The notes: generated by a model not told the origin, from the letters alone. A stretch of 6,922 nucleotides of DNA from an uncultured Armatimonadota bacterium (GCA_903924445.1 CAIYBQ010000507.1:1-6922), one strand, 5' to 3'; positions 1 to 6,268 are shown, counted from the stretch's first letter. Numbers and translations are program-made.

Positions 1-543
1 ATGGACATGTATATGGCGGTTCTGGATGCGGTCGCACCCGATGTCGTGATGCGAGTGGATGCCAACTGCGGCTGGACAGAATCCGATGCGCGCATCATGA
101 TTCCATGGCTTGCCGAGCGGCGTGTCGAATATGTTGAGCAACCACTGGCGTGCGGTGATGAAGCCGCGCTCGCAGCCCTACGCCCTGCACCCGTGCCGAT
201 CTTTCTGGATGAGAGCATCCACAGCGCCACGGATGTCCCTAAGTTCGCCCATTTAGTCGATGGCGTCAACGTCAAGCTGATGAAATCCGGTGGTATCTCG
301 GAAGCCATTCGCATTGTGCACACCGCACGCGCATTTGGCCTGCAGACAATGCTTGGCTGTATGTCAGAGTCATCCCTGTCGATCGCAGCCGGTGTCCATA
401 TCGGCCCACTCTTCGACCACCTCGATCTTGATTCACACCTCAACACCGCGGATGACCCCATCGTCGGTCTTGGTTTCGAACACGGCCGCGTAACACAGAG
501 TGAACGTCCAGGACTCGGCGTGGATGTCCCTGAAACCGCATAG
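1..543 (+). CDS. dgcA: Dipeptide epimerase-like enolase-superfamily enzyme, probable N-acetyl-D-glutamate racemase DgcA (5'-truncated)
   Basis: This is the C-terminal 180 residues of an enolase-superfamily enzyme. The family is usually 330-370 residues, so the N-terminal capping domain and the first catalytic Lys (KxK motif) lie outside the window. The ATG at base 1 is probably an internal Met. Visible barrel motifs are RVDAN (metal ligand D20, with N22), VEQP (metal ligand E46), LDES (metal ligand D70) and KLMKSGG (second catalytic Lys at K92). LDLDS carries the DxD pair (D142, D144) that in dipeptide epimerases holds the substrate amino group. The family epimerises L-Ala-D/L-Glu-type dipeptides. 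However, the next gene is a DUF1611/DgcN protein, and epimerases paired with DgcN act as N-acetyl-D-glutamate racemases. Motifs place the superfamily and subgroup firmly; the exact substrate is inferred from context. The gene ends with TAG, 38 nt before the next gene on the same strand, so the two are probably co-transcribed. Confidence 0.85.
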   Translation: MDMYMAVLDAVAPDVVMRVDANCGWTESDARIMIPWLAERRVEYVEQPLACGDEAALAALRPAPVPIFLDESIHSATDVPKFAHLVDGVNVKLMKSGGISEAIRIVHTARAFGLQTMLGCMSESSLSIAAGVHIGPLFDHLDLDSHLNTADDPIVGLGFEHGRVTQSERPGLGVDVPETA

Positions 544-581
544 TTTCGAAGTAGCGCGAACCACGTAATCTGGAGAATTTC

Positions 582-1637
582 ATGCTCAAAAACGGTGATT
601 GCCTTGCACTGCTTATGCACGGGCAGCTCATACCTGGACCACATAGCCAAGGGAAGATGGGACATGGTCTGCTTCGCTATGGAAGCTATCCCATTGCCGC
701 CGTGATTGACCGTGAGCACGCTGGACAAACATCCACGGATGTCACAGGTATCCCCGGAGATGTCCCCATCGTTGCGACCATAGATGAAGCCATTCAACTC
801 GGTGCCAATACCATCATTCCAGGCATTGCGCCGCCGGGAGGAATCCTTCCAAGTAACTGGTCGGATGAGCTGATCCATGGCCTGCTCGCAGGCTGTAATC
901 TGATAAATGGCCTCCATAAGCCAATGGTAGATGACCCGATGTATGCGAGCGCCCTCCAAGAAGACCGTTGGATTTGGGATGTCCGAGTTGAGCCTCCCGG
1001 ACTCCGCTCGGGTACCGGAGCCGCAGCAGCGATTGACATTCCACGCGTACTTACGGTTGGGACCGACATGGCTATCGGGAAAATGACCGTTTCTCTTGAA
1101 TGTGACCGCGCAGCAAAGCGACTGGGTTACGCATCGGAGTTTCTCGCAACCGGTCAGATTGGCATTTGTATTTCGGGGAAGGGCGTTCCCCTTGATGCTG
1201 TCCGGGTTGACTTCGCGCCGGGATCGATTGAACAGCTTGTCATGGATGCTGCTCACGACAAGGATGTCCTTTGGATTGAAGGACAGGGAAGTGTTTTGCA
1301 CCCTGCATCTACAGCCTGGCTTGCCCTCATCCGGGGTGCCGTACCAACCCACCTGATTCTCTGCCACAGAGCAGGTCAGGAAACGCTGGCACGTGTGCCT
1401 AGTGTCCGCATCCCGCCGCTCAAAGATGTCATTTCGCTCTTTGAAACCGTCGCCTGTGCAGGCGGCGCGCTCACGCGACCCACAACTGTGGGAATTGCGG
1501 TTAACACATCGATGCTTACCGATGAAGAAGCGCGAGATTACCTCGCAAATGTGACGAATGAGACTGGCCTTCCAGCAACGGATCCTGTGCGCTATGGCGC
1601 AGCTGAACTTGTACACGCCGTGTTTTCCAATAGATAA
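582..1637 (+). CDS. dgcN: DUF1611 family protein, probable D-glutamate N-acetyltransferase DgcN
   Basis: This is a complete 351-residue protein of normal length for DUF1611. The start is fixed by GGAG at 572-575, six bases before the ATG. The N-terminal part (about 1-150) is Rossmann-like, with a Gly/Pro-rich stretch at 81-88 (GIAPPGGI). The C-terminal part (about 155-350) is P-loop-like, with the Walker-A-like VGTDMAIGKMT (159-169), followed by ATGQIGI (189-195) and IEGQGSVLHP (232-241), all typical of the family. Characterised DgcN proteins acetylate D-glutamate on nitrogen using acetyl-CoA. A partner racemase (DgcA) then gives N-acetyl-L-glutamate, which feeds ordinary Glu metabolism. The gene upstream is a dipeptide-epimerase-like enzyme, the expected DgcA position. 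Family assignment is strong. The activity is inferred from family and neighbour, because many DUF1611 proteins are uncharacterised. It ends just before a hairpin terminator, so it is the last gene of its unit. Confidence 0.85.
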   Translation: MLKNGDCLALLMHGQLIPGPHSQGKMGHGLLRYGSYPIAAVIDREHAGQTSTDVTGIPGDVPIVATIDEAIQLGANTIIPGIAPPGGILPSNWSDELIHGLLAGCNLINGLHKPMVDDPMYASALQEDRWIWDVRVEPPGLRSGTGAAAAIDIPRVLTVGTDMAIGKMTVSLECDRAAKRLGYASEFLATGQIGICISGKGVPLDAVRVDFAPGSIEQLVMDAAHDKDVLWIEGQGSVLHPASTAWLALIRGAVPTHLILCHRAGQETLARVPSVRIPPLKDVISLFETVACAGGALTRPTTVGIAVNTSMLTDEEARDYLANVTNETGLPATDPVRYGAAELVHAVFSNR

Positions 1638-1663
1638 TTGGTAGCGGAGAACATCAAAAAGGG

Positions 1664-1698
1664 CGGCTCCGGAGAACGAATTCCCCGGAGCCGTTTTG
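1664..1698. terminator. Bidirectional intrinsic terminator between convergent dgcN and asnS
   Basis: CGGCTCCGG (1664-1672) pairs perfectly with CCGGAGCCG (1685-1693). Inside, one A/C mismatch is followed by GAA/TTC pairs (1674-1676 with 1681-1683) closing a CGAA tetraloop. TTTT follows on the + strand (1694-1697), and the five A's at 1656-1660 give TTTTT on the - strand after a short GC spacer. It lies 26 nt after the dgcN stop and about 115 nt after the asnS stop, and can serve both. The A+T-rich remainder (1699-1809) shows only a small TGAC-N5-GTCA inverted repeat at 1741-1753 and no gene. Confidence 0.85.
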
Positions 1699-1809
1699 CT
1701 CCCCGCTCCACATTACTCTTCGTAAAAAATGGGTCGATTATGACAAAAAGTCAGCAATAAAACCGCGTTATTTTTGAAACATTGATACGTACAAAATAAT
1801 CGTAATTAT

Positions 1810-3186
1810 CTAGAAGTCAGCGTTGCCAGGCGTACGTGGGAATGGAATCACATCACGGATATTCTTCATACCCGTCACATACATCACCAAACGCTCAAGA
1901 CCCAGCCCAAAGCCCGCATGTGGGACAGTTCCGTACTTGCGGAGCTCGAGGTACCACCAATACGGCTCAAGTGGTAAGCCACTGCTTGTGATGCGATCCA
2001 CCAGGACATCGTGGCGCTCCTCGCGCTGCGAGCCACCGATGATTTCTCCGATGCGTGGAACAAGGACATCCATCGCGCGTACCGTCTTGTTGTCCTCATT
2101 CATCCGCATATAAAACGCTTTGATTTCCTTCGGATAGTCGGTGACCACAACCGGTTTTTTGAACACATCCTCAGTCAAGTAGCGCTCGTGCTCTGATTGA
2201 AGATCAACGCCCCACTGCACTGGGAATTCCCAGCTACGATTAGCCGCTTCGAGAAGCTTGACCGCCTCGGTATACGTCACATGCTCAAAAGCTGAGTTTG
2301 CGACATGCTCAAGGGTTTCAATAACCGTGTTGTCGATGCGTTGATTGAAGAACTCAAGGTCCTGTCCACAATTATCGAGCACATGTTTGATGACATAGCG
2401 CAAAAACTCTTCGGCGAGTGCACGGTCGCCATCGAGGTCACAGAATGCCATCTCAGGCTCAACCATCCAGAACTCAGCCAAGTGGCGCGGTGTGTTGGAG
2501 TTCTCAGCACGGAATGTTGGTCCAAATGTGTAGACATTAGAAAATGCCGTTGCAAAGATTTCCGCTTCAAGCTGACCAGACACGGTGAGGTGTGCGGGCT
2601 TGCCGAAGAAGTCCTGTGAAAAGTCGACGGACTTGTCCTCGGTCCGCGGAAGGTTTTGCATGTCAAGTGTCGTAACACCAAACATCGCGCCTGCACCCTC
2701 GCAGTCACTCGTGGTGATCAGAGGGCTATGGACATTGATGAAGCCGCGCTCTTGGAAGAACTTATGGATGGCCCAGGAGACAGCGTTACGCACACGGAAG
2801 ACAGAGCCAAACGTGTTTGTCCGCACACGAAGGTGAGCCTTTTCACGCAAGAATTCGAGCGAATGGCCCTTCTTCTGCATCGGGTACGTGGTCGTGTCGG
2901 ATGCTCCAACAAGCTCAATTTCATCGGCGCGTAGCTCGACAGATTGACCCGCTCCCGGAGACTCGACAAGCTCTCCCCTAATGGATACACAGGCACCTGT
3001 ACCAATATTGGCTGGGACACCACCATCCACCACAACCTGCAAATCTTTGAAGCAAGAGCCATCCGTGAGCTGGATAAACCCTGTTTCCTTCGAATTACGA
3101 AATGTCTTTACCCAACCGCGGGCGGTCACGGGTGTTCCAGGCTGTAGCTGGAAGAGATCGACGATGCGTTCACCTATACGAATCAT
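1810..3186 (-). CDS. asnS: Asparaginyl-tRNA synthetase
   Basis: This 458-residue class IIb aminoacyl-tRNA synthetase charges tRNA-Asn with asparagine in the cytoplasm. Residues 17-95 form the OB-fold anticodon-binding domain (RGWVKTFRNSKETGFIQLTDGS). The catalytic domain follows, with motif 1 around 149-157 (FINVHSPLI) and motif 2 at 221-246, with R226 and E228 of FRAE. The stretch NTPRHLAEFWMVEPE distinguishes AsnRS from AspRS. Motif 3 is GFGLGLERL (425-433, R432). The C-terminus RTPGNADF is close to the usual AsnRS ending. Length and motifs are complete, with no sign of damage. A dedicated AsnRS means the cell can make Asn-tRNA directly; whether it also has the GatCAB route cannot be seen. 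No Shine-Dalgarno precedes the ATG, but an extended -10 does, so the mRNA may be leaderless. It is convergent with dgcN and separated from the upstream pilin gene by a terminator. Confidence 0.97.
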   Translation of the reverse strand: MIRIGERIVDLFQLQPGTPVTARGWVKTFRNSKETGFIQLTDGSCFKDLQVVVDGGVPANIGTGACVSIRGELVESPGAGQSVELRADEIELVGASDTTTYPMQKKGHSLEFLREKAHLRVRTNTFGSVFRVRNAVSWAIHKFFQERGFINVHSPLITTSDCEGAGAMFGVTTLDMQNLPRTEDKSVDFSQDFFGKPAHLTVSGQLEAEIFATAFSNVYTFGPTFRAENSNTPRHLAEFWMVEPEMAFCDLDGDRALAEEFLRYVIKHVLDNCGQDLEFFNQRIDNTVIETLEHVANSAFEHVTYTEAVKLLEAANRSWEFPVQWGVDLQSEHERYLTEDVFKKPVVVTDYPKEIKAFYMRMNEDNKTVRAMDVLVPRIGEIIGGSQREERHDVLVDRITSSGLPLEPYWWYLELRKYGTVPHAGFGLGLERLVMYVTGMKNIRDVIPFPRTPGNADF

Positions 3187-3192
3187 GCATTG

Positions 3193-3201
3193 AGAATACC
3201 A
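3193..3201 (-). promoter_or_regulatory. Candidate extended -10 promoter of asnS (leaderless start)
   Basis: On the - strand TGGTATTCT matches the extended -10 pattern TGnTATnnT. Its last base is 6 nt before the asnS ATG, so transcription would begin at or next to the start codon. No TTGACA-like -35 is seen 17 nt upstream, which an extended -10 can tolerate. No purine-rich Shine-Dalgarno is present between it and the ATG. It is a short motif and could occur by chance. Confidence 0.4.
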
Positions 3202-3279
3202 AATCCAGCGGGATTGGGGATGTTCGGGTAAGCGTTTATCTAAAGATCCTATCGGCCTGCCTTACATGCCCTTTGGCTT

Positions 3280-3311
3280 AAACAAAACAGCCCCTGCTGG
3301 AACAAGGGCTG
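3280..3311 (-). terminator. Intrinsic terminator of the pilin gene
   Basis: Read on the - strand, CAGCCC (3311-3306) pairs with GGGCTG (3293-3288) around a 12-nt loop and runs into TTTTGTTT (3287-3280). It lies 33 nt after the pilin stop codon and about 90 nt before the asnS start. Pilin transcription should therefore stop before asnS, which needs its own promoter. Confidence 0.85.
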
Positions 3312-3344
3312 CTTGGAAATGAATCAAACGACAAACATCTCGAA

Positions 3345-3686
3345 CTAAAGGACGTGTGTGCCACCCTCAGAGCAGGATGGATATGTGCCAATTGCCCCGG
3401 GGATGTACGTTCCGCCATCCGGGCACACCGGCAAGGTCTTGATGTAATCCGAGAGGTTTGTAATTACTGGAACAGGACTTCCATCCGCCAGACGCTTATC
3501 AACCGCGTACTGCTTCTTGGCTGATTCGATTTGATGCAGGTTTGAAGAACAGGCCTTTGACCGAGATGTTTCACGTGCCGTCATGAAGTTTGGCACGGCA
3601 ACTGCAAGGAGAATACCAACAATCAGGACAACGATCATGATTTCCACGAGTGTAAATGCGCGCTTGACGCTCTTTGTGATGTTCAT
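3345..3686 (-). CDS. Type IV pilin-like / type II secretion pseudopilin (prepilin N-terminal methylation domain protein)
   Basis: This 113-residue protein has a class III (prepilin peptidase) leader. The basic segment MNITKSVKRA (1-10) is followed by FTLVE and a hydrophobic helix at about 11-32. Predicted cleavage is between A10 and F11, and E15 is the conserved Glu5 of the mature pilin. The -1 residue is Ala instead of the usual Gly. After the helix come a typical N-L-x-Q-I-x-S-A-K segment (49-57) and a short C-terminal domain, VCPDGGTYIPG...SCSEGGTHVL. In this domain C88 and C105 are placed to form a disulfide, as in many small pilins of this type. Such proteins are inserted in the inner membrane and assembled into pili or secretion pseudopili. 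No assembly genes lie nearby, so it is an orphan pilin and its exact role is unknown. The start is supported by AAGGA (3703-3699), 12 nt before the ATG, a slightly long spacing. Confidence 0.92.
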   Translation of the reverse strand: MNITKSVKRAFTLVEIMIVVLIVGILLAVAVPNFMTARETSRSKACSSNLHQIESAKKQYAVDKRLADGSPVPVITNLSDYIKTLPVCPDGGTYIPGAIGTYPSCSEGGTHVL

Positions 3687-3739
3687 TTGATTTTCTGATC
3701 CTTATGGTGGCGGATGCCGCGGGTACACAACAATTCTTG

Positions 3740-3754
3740 GTTGCACCACGCAAC
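3740..3754. repeat. Short inverted repeat in the pilin-plsY divergent intergenic region
   Basis: GTTGC (3740-3744) and GCAAC (3750-3754) form a perfect 5-bp inverted repeat with a 5-nt centre, 54 nt upstream of the pilin start. It could be a small operator or a leader hairpin, but at this length it may also be chance. The rest of the 183-nt intergenic stretch (3687-3869) holds only the plsY -10 and the pilin ribosome binding site. Confidence 0.3.
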
Positions 3755-3857
3755 TACCATTAGGGTTGGTCCGACCGCATAAATACGGGTTTCCGCGAAA
3801 AAACTGCATGACTGAATCGTTGATTACGAGTGCTTTCCGGTGCAGTGGACTGCCACG

Positions 3858-3863
3858 TATAAT
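3858..3863 (+). promoter_or_regulatory. Candidate -10 promoter of plsY (leaderless start)
   Basis: A perfect TATAAT ends 6 nt before the ATG at 3870, so transcription would start at about the A of the ATG. No Shine-Dalgarno is present upstream of the ATG. The -35 position holds only a poor match (TTTCCG at 3834-3839, 18-nt spacer). Together these suggest a leaderless plsY mRNA. Confidence 0.55.
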
Positions 3864-3869
3864 GGCCGT

Positions 3870-4466
3870 ATGTCAATTTCCCCTTGGATGGTGCTGGTAA
3901 TTGGATTTGCCTTAGGTAGCATTCCGTTCGGCGTCCTGATGGGCAAGCTCCGAGGCGTTGACATTCAGGCAACAGGCTCAGGAAACATCGGTGCTACGAA
4001 TGCAATCCGATCAATGGGAAAGGGCCCCGGGATCATCGTTTTCATCCTGGATGCTCTGAAAGGTGCGGTCCCTGTACTGATTGCCAAGGCCGCACACACT
4101 GAACCATCCTGGTTTGTCTATGCCGGCCTCGTAGCCATCGTTGGGCATATCTTCTCCCCATGGGTTCGCTTCAAGGGCGGAAAAGGCGCAGCAACAGGCC
4201 TCGGCGTCCTGTTTGGTCTGGACCTGCCATTGGCGCTGGGCACATTTGTCCTGTTTATCCTCGCCTTTGTCGTTAGTGGCAAGCGTGTCTCTGTAGGCTC
4301 GATGGTAGCGGCACTCGGTCAGGCCGCCGTGGTGTGGTTTCTCCCCGAGCGCACCCTTGCAGAAAAGCTGCTATGCACCGCAATTGCTGTTTTCATTTTG
4401 GTGCGCCACAAAGACAACATTGAGCGCCTCATCAAAGGTGAAGAGAAGCCTCTCGACTTGAAGTAG
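3870..4466 (+). CDS. plsY: Acyl-phosphate:glycerol-3-phosphate acyltransferase PlsY
   Basis: This 198-residue integral inner-membrane enzyme transfers the acyl group from acyl-phosphate (made by PlsX) to the sn-1 position of glycerol-3-phosphate. The product, lysophosphatidic acid, is the first intermediate of phospholipid synthesis. Family motifs appear in order: LGSIPFGVLMGKLRGVDI (15-32), GSGNIGATN (36-44), DALKG (61-65), FKGGKGAATGLG (101-112, the glycine-rich phosphate-binding loop) and HKDNIERLIKGEE (180-192). Hydrophobic helices lie at about 4-22, 53-73, 82-97, 113-136 and 142-178, giving the usual multi-pass topology. An in-frame GTG at 3840 would add ten residues (MQWTATYNGR) that do not resemble the family and would place the TATAAT inside the gene. 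The ATG at 3870 is therefore preferred. It is a single-gene unit ending 33 nt before a terminator shared with the convergent regulator gene. Confidence 0.96.
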   Translation: MSISPWMVLVIGFALGSIPFGVLMGKLRGVDIQATGSGNIGATNAIRSMGKGPGIIVFILDALKGAVPVLIAKAAHTEPSWFVYAGLVAIVGHIFSPWVRFKGGKGAATGLGVLFGLDLPLALGTFVLFILAFVVSGKRVSVGSMVAALGQAAVVWFLPERTLAEKLLCTAIAVFILVRHKDNIERLIKGEEKPLDLK

Positions 4467-4490
4467 ATTCATCAAAAGACACGTGAACAA

Positions 4491-4526
4491 AAAATAAAAG
4501 CCATCCGAATCCCGGATGGCTTTTTT
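4491..4526. terminator. Bidirectional intrinsic terminator between plsY and the Crp/Fnr gene
   Basis: GCCATCCG (4500-4507) pairs with CGGATGGC (4513-4520) around the five-base loop AATCC. The stem is flanked by AAAATAAAA on the left (4491-4499) and TTTTTT on the right (4521-4526). It therefore ends transcripts from both strands. The T-run directly abuts the stop codon of the - strand regulator gene, so that gene has almost no 3' untranslated region before the hairpin. Confidence 0.92.
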
Positions 4527-5204
4527 CTACTGACTTCGTCTGGCGAGCGCCGTCATATCGCGAATCGTGATGCGGTAGAGGCCATCCACAGCGATGTACT
4601 GTTTTGTCTTGAAGAAGCCGACGGCCTTATTGACAGACTCCCGGGATGCGCCTACAAGACCGGCAAGGTCATTTTGTGTGAGACGCAGTGGAATGCGAAT
4701 CCCATCCGGTGTCTGCTCACCGTGTTCACGTGCAAGGAGAACCAGCTGCCCAGCGATGCGCCCATAGACATCCTGGCTGGATAACATCCGAATCCACTCC
4801 GTAGCCCTGCGCAGTCGCTTGGAAACGTACTTCAGAAGCGCCAGCGTGATCTCAGGCATTTCCAGCATGATGGCATCAAAGTCATCCGCACTTAGGTGCA
4901 GGACATCGGTTGAATCAAGAGCGACTACATCTGCGCTTGCAACCGCGCCATCGATGGCCGACAGCTCTCCGAAGAAGTCACCCACTCGAAGCACAGCGAT
5001 GATAGTTTCATCTACATCATCGGAGTATGAAATCTTGACCTTGCCACGCACAAGCATGAACAGGCCTTCTTTTTGAGCATCTTTATGGAGGATGACAGCC
5101 TTATCTTCATACGAGCGTAGCTTACACTTTGCGGCAATCGCATTCCGCTGCACTTCCGTAAGGTCGCGAAAAAGTGGGATTTGCTCGATGAATGGCGAGT
5201 ACAT
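4527..5204 (-). CDS. Crp/Fnr-family transcriptional regulator with degenerate cAMP-binding cassette
   Basis: This 225-residue protein has the standard Crp/Fnr layout. It has an N-terminal cyclic-nucleotide-binding beta roll (about 5-118, opening with PLFRDLTEVQR), a long dimerisation helix (about 118-143) and a C-terminal winged helix-turn-helix (about 145-215). LTQNDLAGLVGASRESVNKAV (175-195) forms the HTH, with the recognition helix around 186-195. The phosphate-binding cassette reads GDFFGELSAIDGAVAS. The conserved Glu (E80) and Ser (S90) are present, but the Arg that precedes the Ser in cAMP-binding CRPs is Ala (A89). No N-terminal cysteine cluster for an Fnr-type Fe-S centre is visible (C27 is the only Cys). 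The effector is therefore unknown; it may bind another nucleotide or none. It starts 6 nt after the purQ stop with only a weak Shine-Dalgarno, so its translation is probably coupled to purQ. Target genes cannot be read from the sequence. Confidence 0.93.
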   Translation of the reverse strand: MYSPFIEQIPLFRDLTEVQRNAIAAKCKLRSYEDKAVILHKDAQKEGLFMLVRGKVKISYSDDVDETIIAVLRVGDFFGELSAIDGAVASADVVALDSTDVLHLSADDFDAIMLEMPEITLALLKYVSKRLRRATEWIRMLSSQDVYGRIAGQLVLLAREHGEQTPDGIRIPLRLTQNDLAGLVGASRESVNKAVGFFKTKQYIAVDGLYRITIRDMTALARRSQ

Positions 5205-5210
5205 ACGCTT

Positions 5211-5912
5211 CTAGCCTACCGTAACTTCATTAAGAGTCTGTTGGATGGCTCCGGCGAGGGAGACGAAAAATGGAATGCCGCCGGTACTTCCAAGTGCTTC
5301 GCTGACAGCACGCTCAGGATGAGGCATCATCCCAAGGACATTGCGATCCGGTCCGCCAATGATTCCTGCGATGTCGGCAAGGGATCCATTTGGGTTTTCG
5401 GCGTAGCGGAAGGCAATGAGGTCATTTTCTTCAAGCTCTGCCAATGTCTCAGGGCTGCAGACATAACGTCCTTCGCCGTGGGCAATCGGGATGATGACAT
5501 TTCCGCCGACTTCGTACTCGAAGAGGAAAGGAGAGTCATCGGTGCAGACCTTCAACACAGTTGGCTTGCAGACGAATGTAAGGCCTGAATTGCGGGTCAG
5601 TGCACCTGGGAGCAAGCCGGCTTCGCAGAGGATTTGAAACCCATTACAGATGCCAGCGACGGGGCCGCCATCCGCCGCAAAGTCTGCCACAGCATCCATG
5701 ACTGGTGACATCGCCGCCACCGCTCCTGCACGCAGCGCATCGCCGTAGGAAAAGCCGCCAGGAACGATAATCGCATCGATACCCGTGAGGTCTGTATCCT
5801 GATGCCAGAGCATTTTCACATTGCCAAATCCGAGCTCTGTCCATGCCGCTTCCGCATCACGGTCACAGTTCGAGCCAGGGAAAACAACAACGCCGATGGT
5901 AGGTATTGACAT
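5211..5912 (-). CDS. purQ: Phosphoribosylformylglycinamidine synthase subunit PurQ (glutamine amidotransferase)
   Basis: This 233-residue class I glutamine amidotransferase is the ammonia-supplying subunit of FGAM synthase (PurL-PurQ-PurS), the fourth step of purine synthesis (FGAR to FGAM). The N-terminus has the PurQ signature GVVVFPGSNCDRD (7-19), followed by PGGFSYGDALRAGA (51-64). The nucleophile elbow is GICNGFQIL (87-95), with catalytic C89. The other triad members are H198 and E200 in GMMPHPERAV (194-203). Length and motifs are complete. It follows purS with an 11-nt gap. The tail of the purS stop region provides AGGAA just before the purQ ATG. It precedes the Crp/Fnr gene by 6 nt, so all three genes look like one transcript. 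The large synthetase subunit purL is not seen here. Confidence 0.97.
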   Translation of the reverse strand: MSIPTIGVVVFPGSNCDRDAEAAWTELGFGNVKMLWHQDTDLTGIDAIIVPGGFSYGDALRAGAVAAMSPVMDAVADFAADGGPVAGICNGFQILCEAGLLPGALTRNSGLTFVCKPTVLKVCTDDSPFLFEYEVGGNVIIPIAHGEGRYVCSPETLAELEENDLIAFRYAENPNGSLADIAGIIGGPDRNVLGMMPHPERAVSEALGSTGGIPFFVSLAGAIQQTLNEVTVG

Positions 5913-5923
5913 AGGTTGCGTTC

Positions 5924-6169
5924 CTACAATGTCACCGAGATACGGTAGTCTTCGAGGACAGGGTTGGCGAGGAGACGATCACACATCTCGGCAGCCGTTG
6001 CCTCAATCGTCGCAACATCGGATCCTGGAACCTCAAGCTCAATCACTTTTCCAACGCGCACCCCTGCGACATCATCGTAGCCGATTGCCTTGAGCGCACC
6101 TTCAACGGTTCTCCCTTGGGCATCCAGCAATGTAGGTTTCATCGTAATCGTGATCGTCACTTTGGCCAA
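5924..6169 (-). CDS. purS: Phosphoribosylformylglycinamidine synthase subunit PurS
   Basis: This small (81-residue) PurS subunit bridges PurQ and PurL in the three-component FGAM synthase and helps pass ammonia between them. Family motifs are KPTLLDAQG (11-19), the repeat-like helix VEGALKAIGYDDV (22-34), VRVGKVIELEV (37-47) and the C-terminal LLANPVLEDYRI (66-77). The start is a choice. An in-frame GTG at 6181 would add four residues, but it lies inside AAGGTGG (6184-6178). That sequence is an ideal Shine-Dalgarno 8 nt ahead of the TTG at 6169. The TTG start gives MAKVTITITMKP, closer to the usual PurS N-terminus, and is chosen here. The gene is the first of the purS-purQ-regulator unit and reads away from the origin-like region. 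Confidence 0.93.
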   Translation of the reverse strand: MAKVTITITMKPTLLDAQGRTVEGALKAIGYDDVAGVRVGKVIELEVPGSDVATIEATAAEMCDRLLANPVLEDYRISVTL

Positions 6170-6177
6170 AAATCCAT

Positions 6178-6184
6178 CCACCTT
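6178..6184 (-). promoter_or_regulatory. Ribosome binding site of purS deciding for a TTG start
   Basis: On the - strand AAGGTGG is followed 8 nt later by TTG at 6169-6167. The alternative GTG at 6181 forms part of this same motif and has no separate Shine-Dalgarno suitably upstream. Confidence 0.6.
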
Positions 6185-6268
6185 TTCGGGTTCTCGCAGT
6201 AAGTGTATCTCACGTAAAGATCTTCCCTCTTTGGAAATTCACCCTGTGTTTTGCCCATCCACATTCCG

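Noticed and set aside
231..1270. Recurrent GGATGTCC-like words across the dgcA/dgcN region
   Set aside because: Most fall on Asp-Val codons (GAT GTC) within the reading frames at irregular spacing. They reflect codon use rather than a repeat family.
1741..1770. Small inverted repeats TGAC-N5-GTCA and AATAA...TTATT after asnS
   Set aside because: The stems are only 4-5 bp and A+T-rich. The strong hairpin at 1664-1693 already explains termination.
2277..2708. 143-codon open frame on the - strand
   Set aside because: It lies in another frame inside asnS, which is intact with all class II motifs.
3711..3780. tRNA-like appearance on the - strand (TGGTAG next to a small stem, GCGG/CCGC ends)
   Set aside because: There is no TpsiC arm sequence of the GGTTCGAATCC type, the central stem has a 5-nt rather than 7-nt loop, and the acceptor pairing fails after four pairs.
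3840..3869. Upstream GTG start for plsY
   Set aside because: It would add ten residues unlike the family, lacks a Shine-Dalgarno, and would put a perfect TATAAT inside the coding region.
5181..5588. 135-codon open frame on the + strand
   Set aside because: It is antisense to purQ and the start of the Crp/Fnr gene, both of which have full family motifs. It is a shadow frame.
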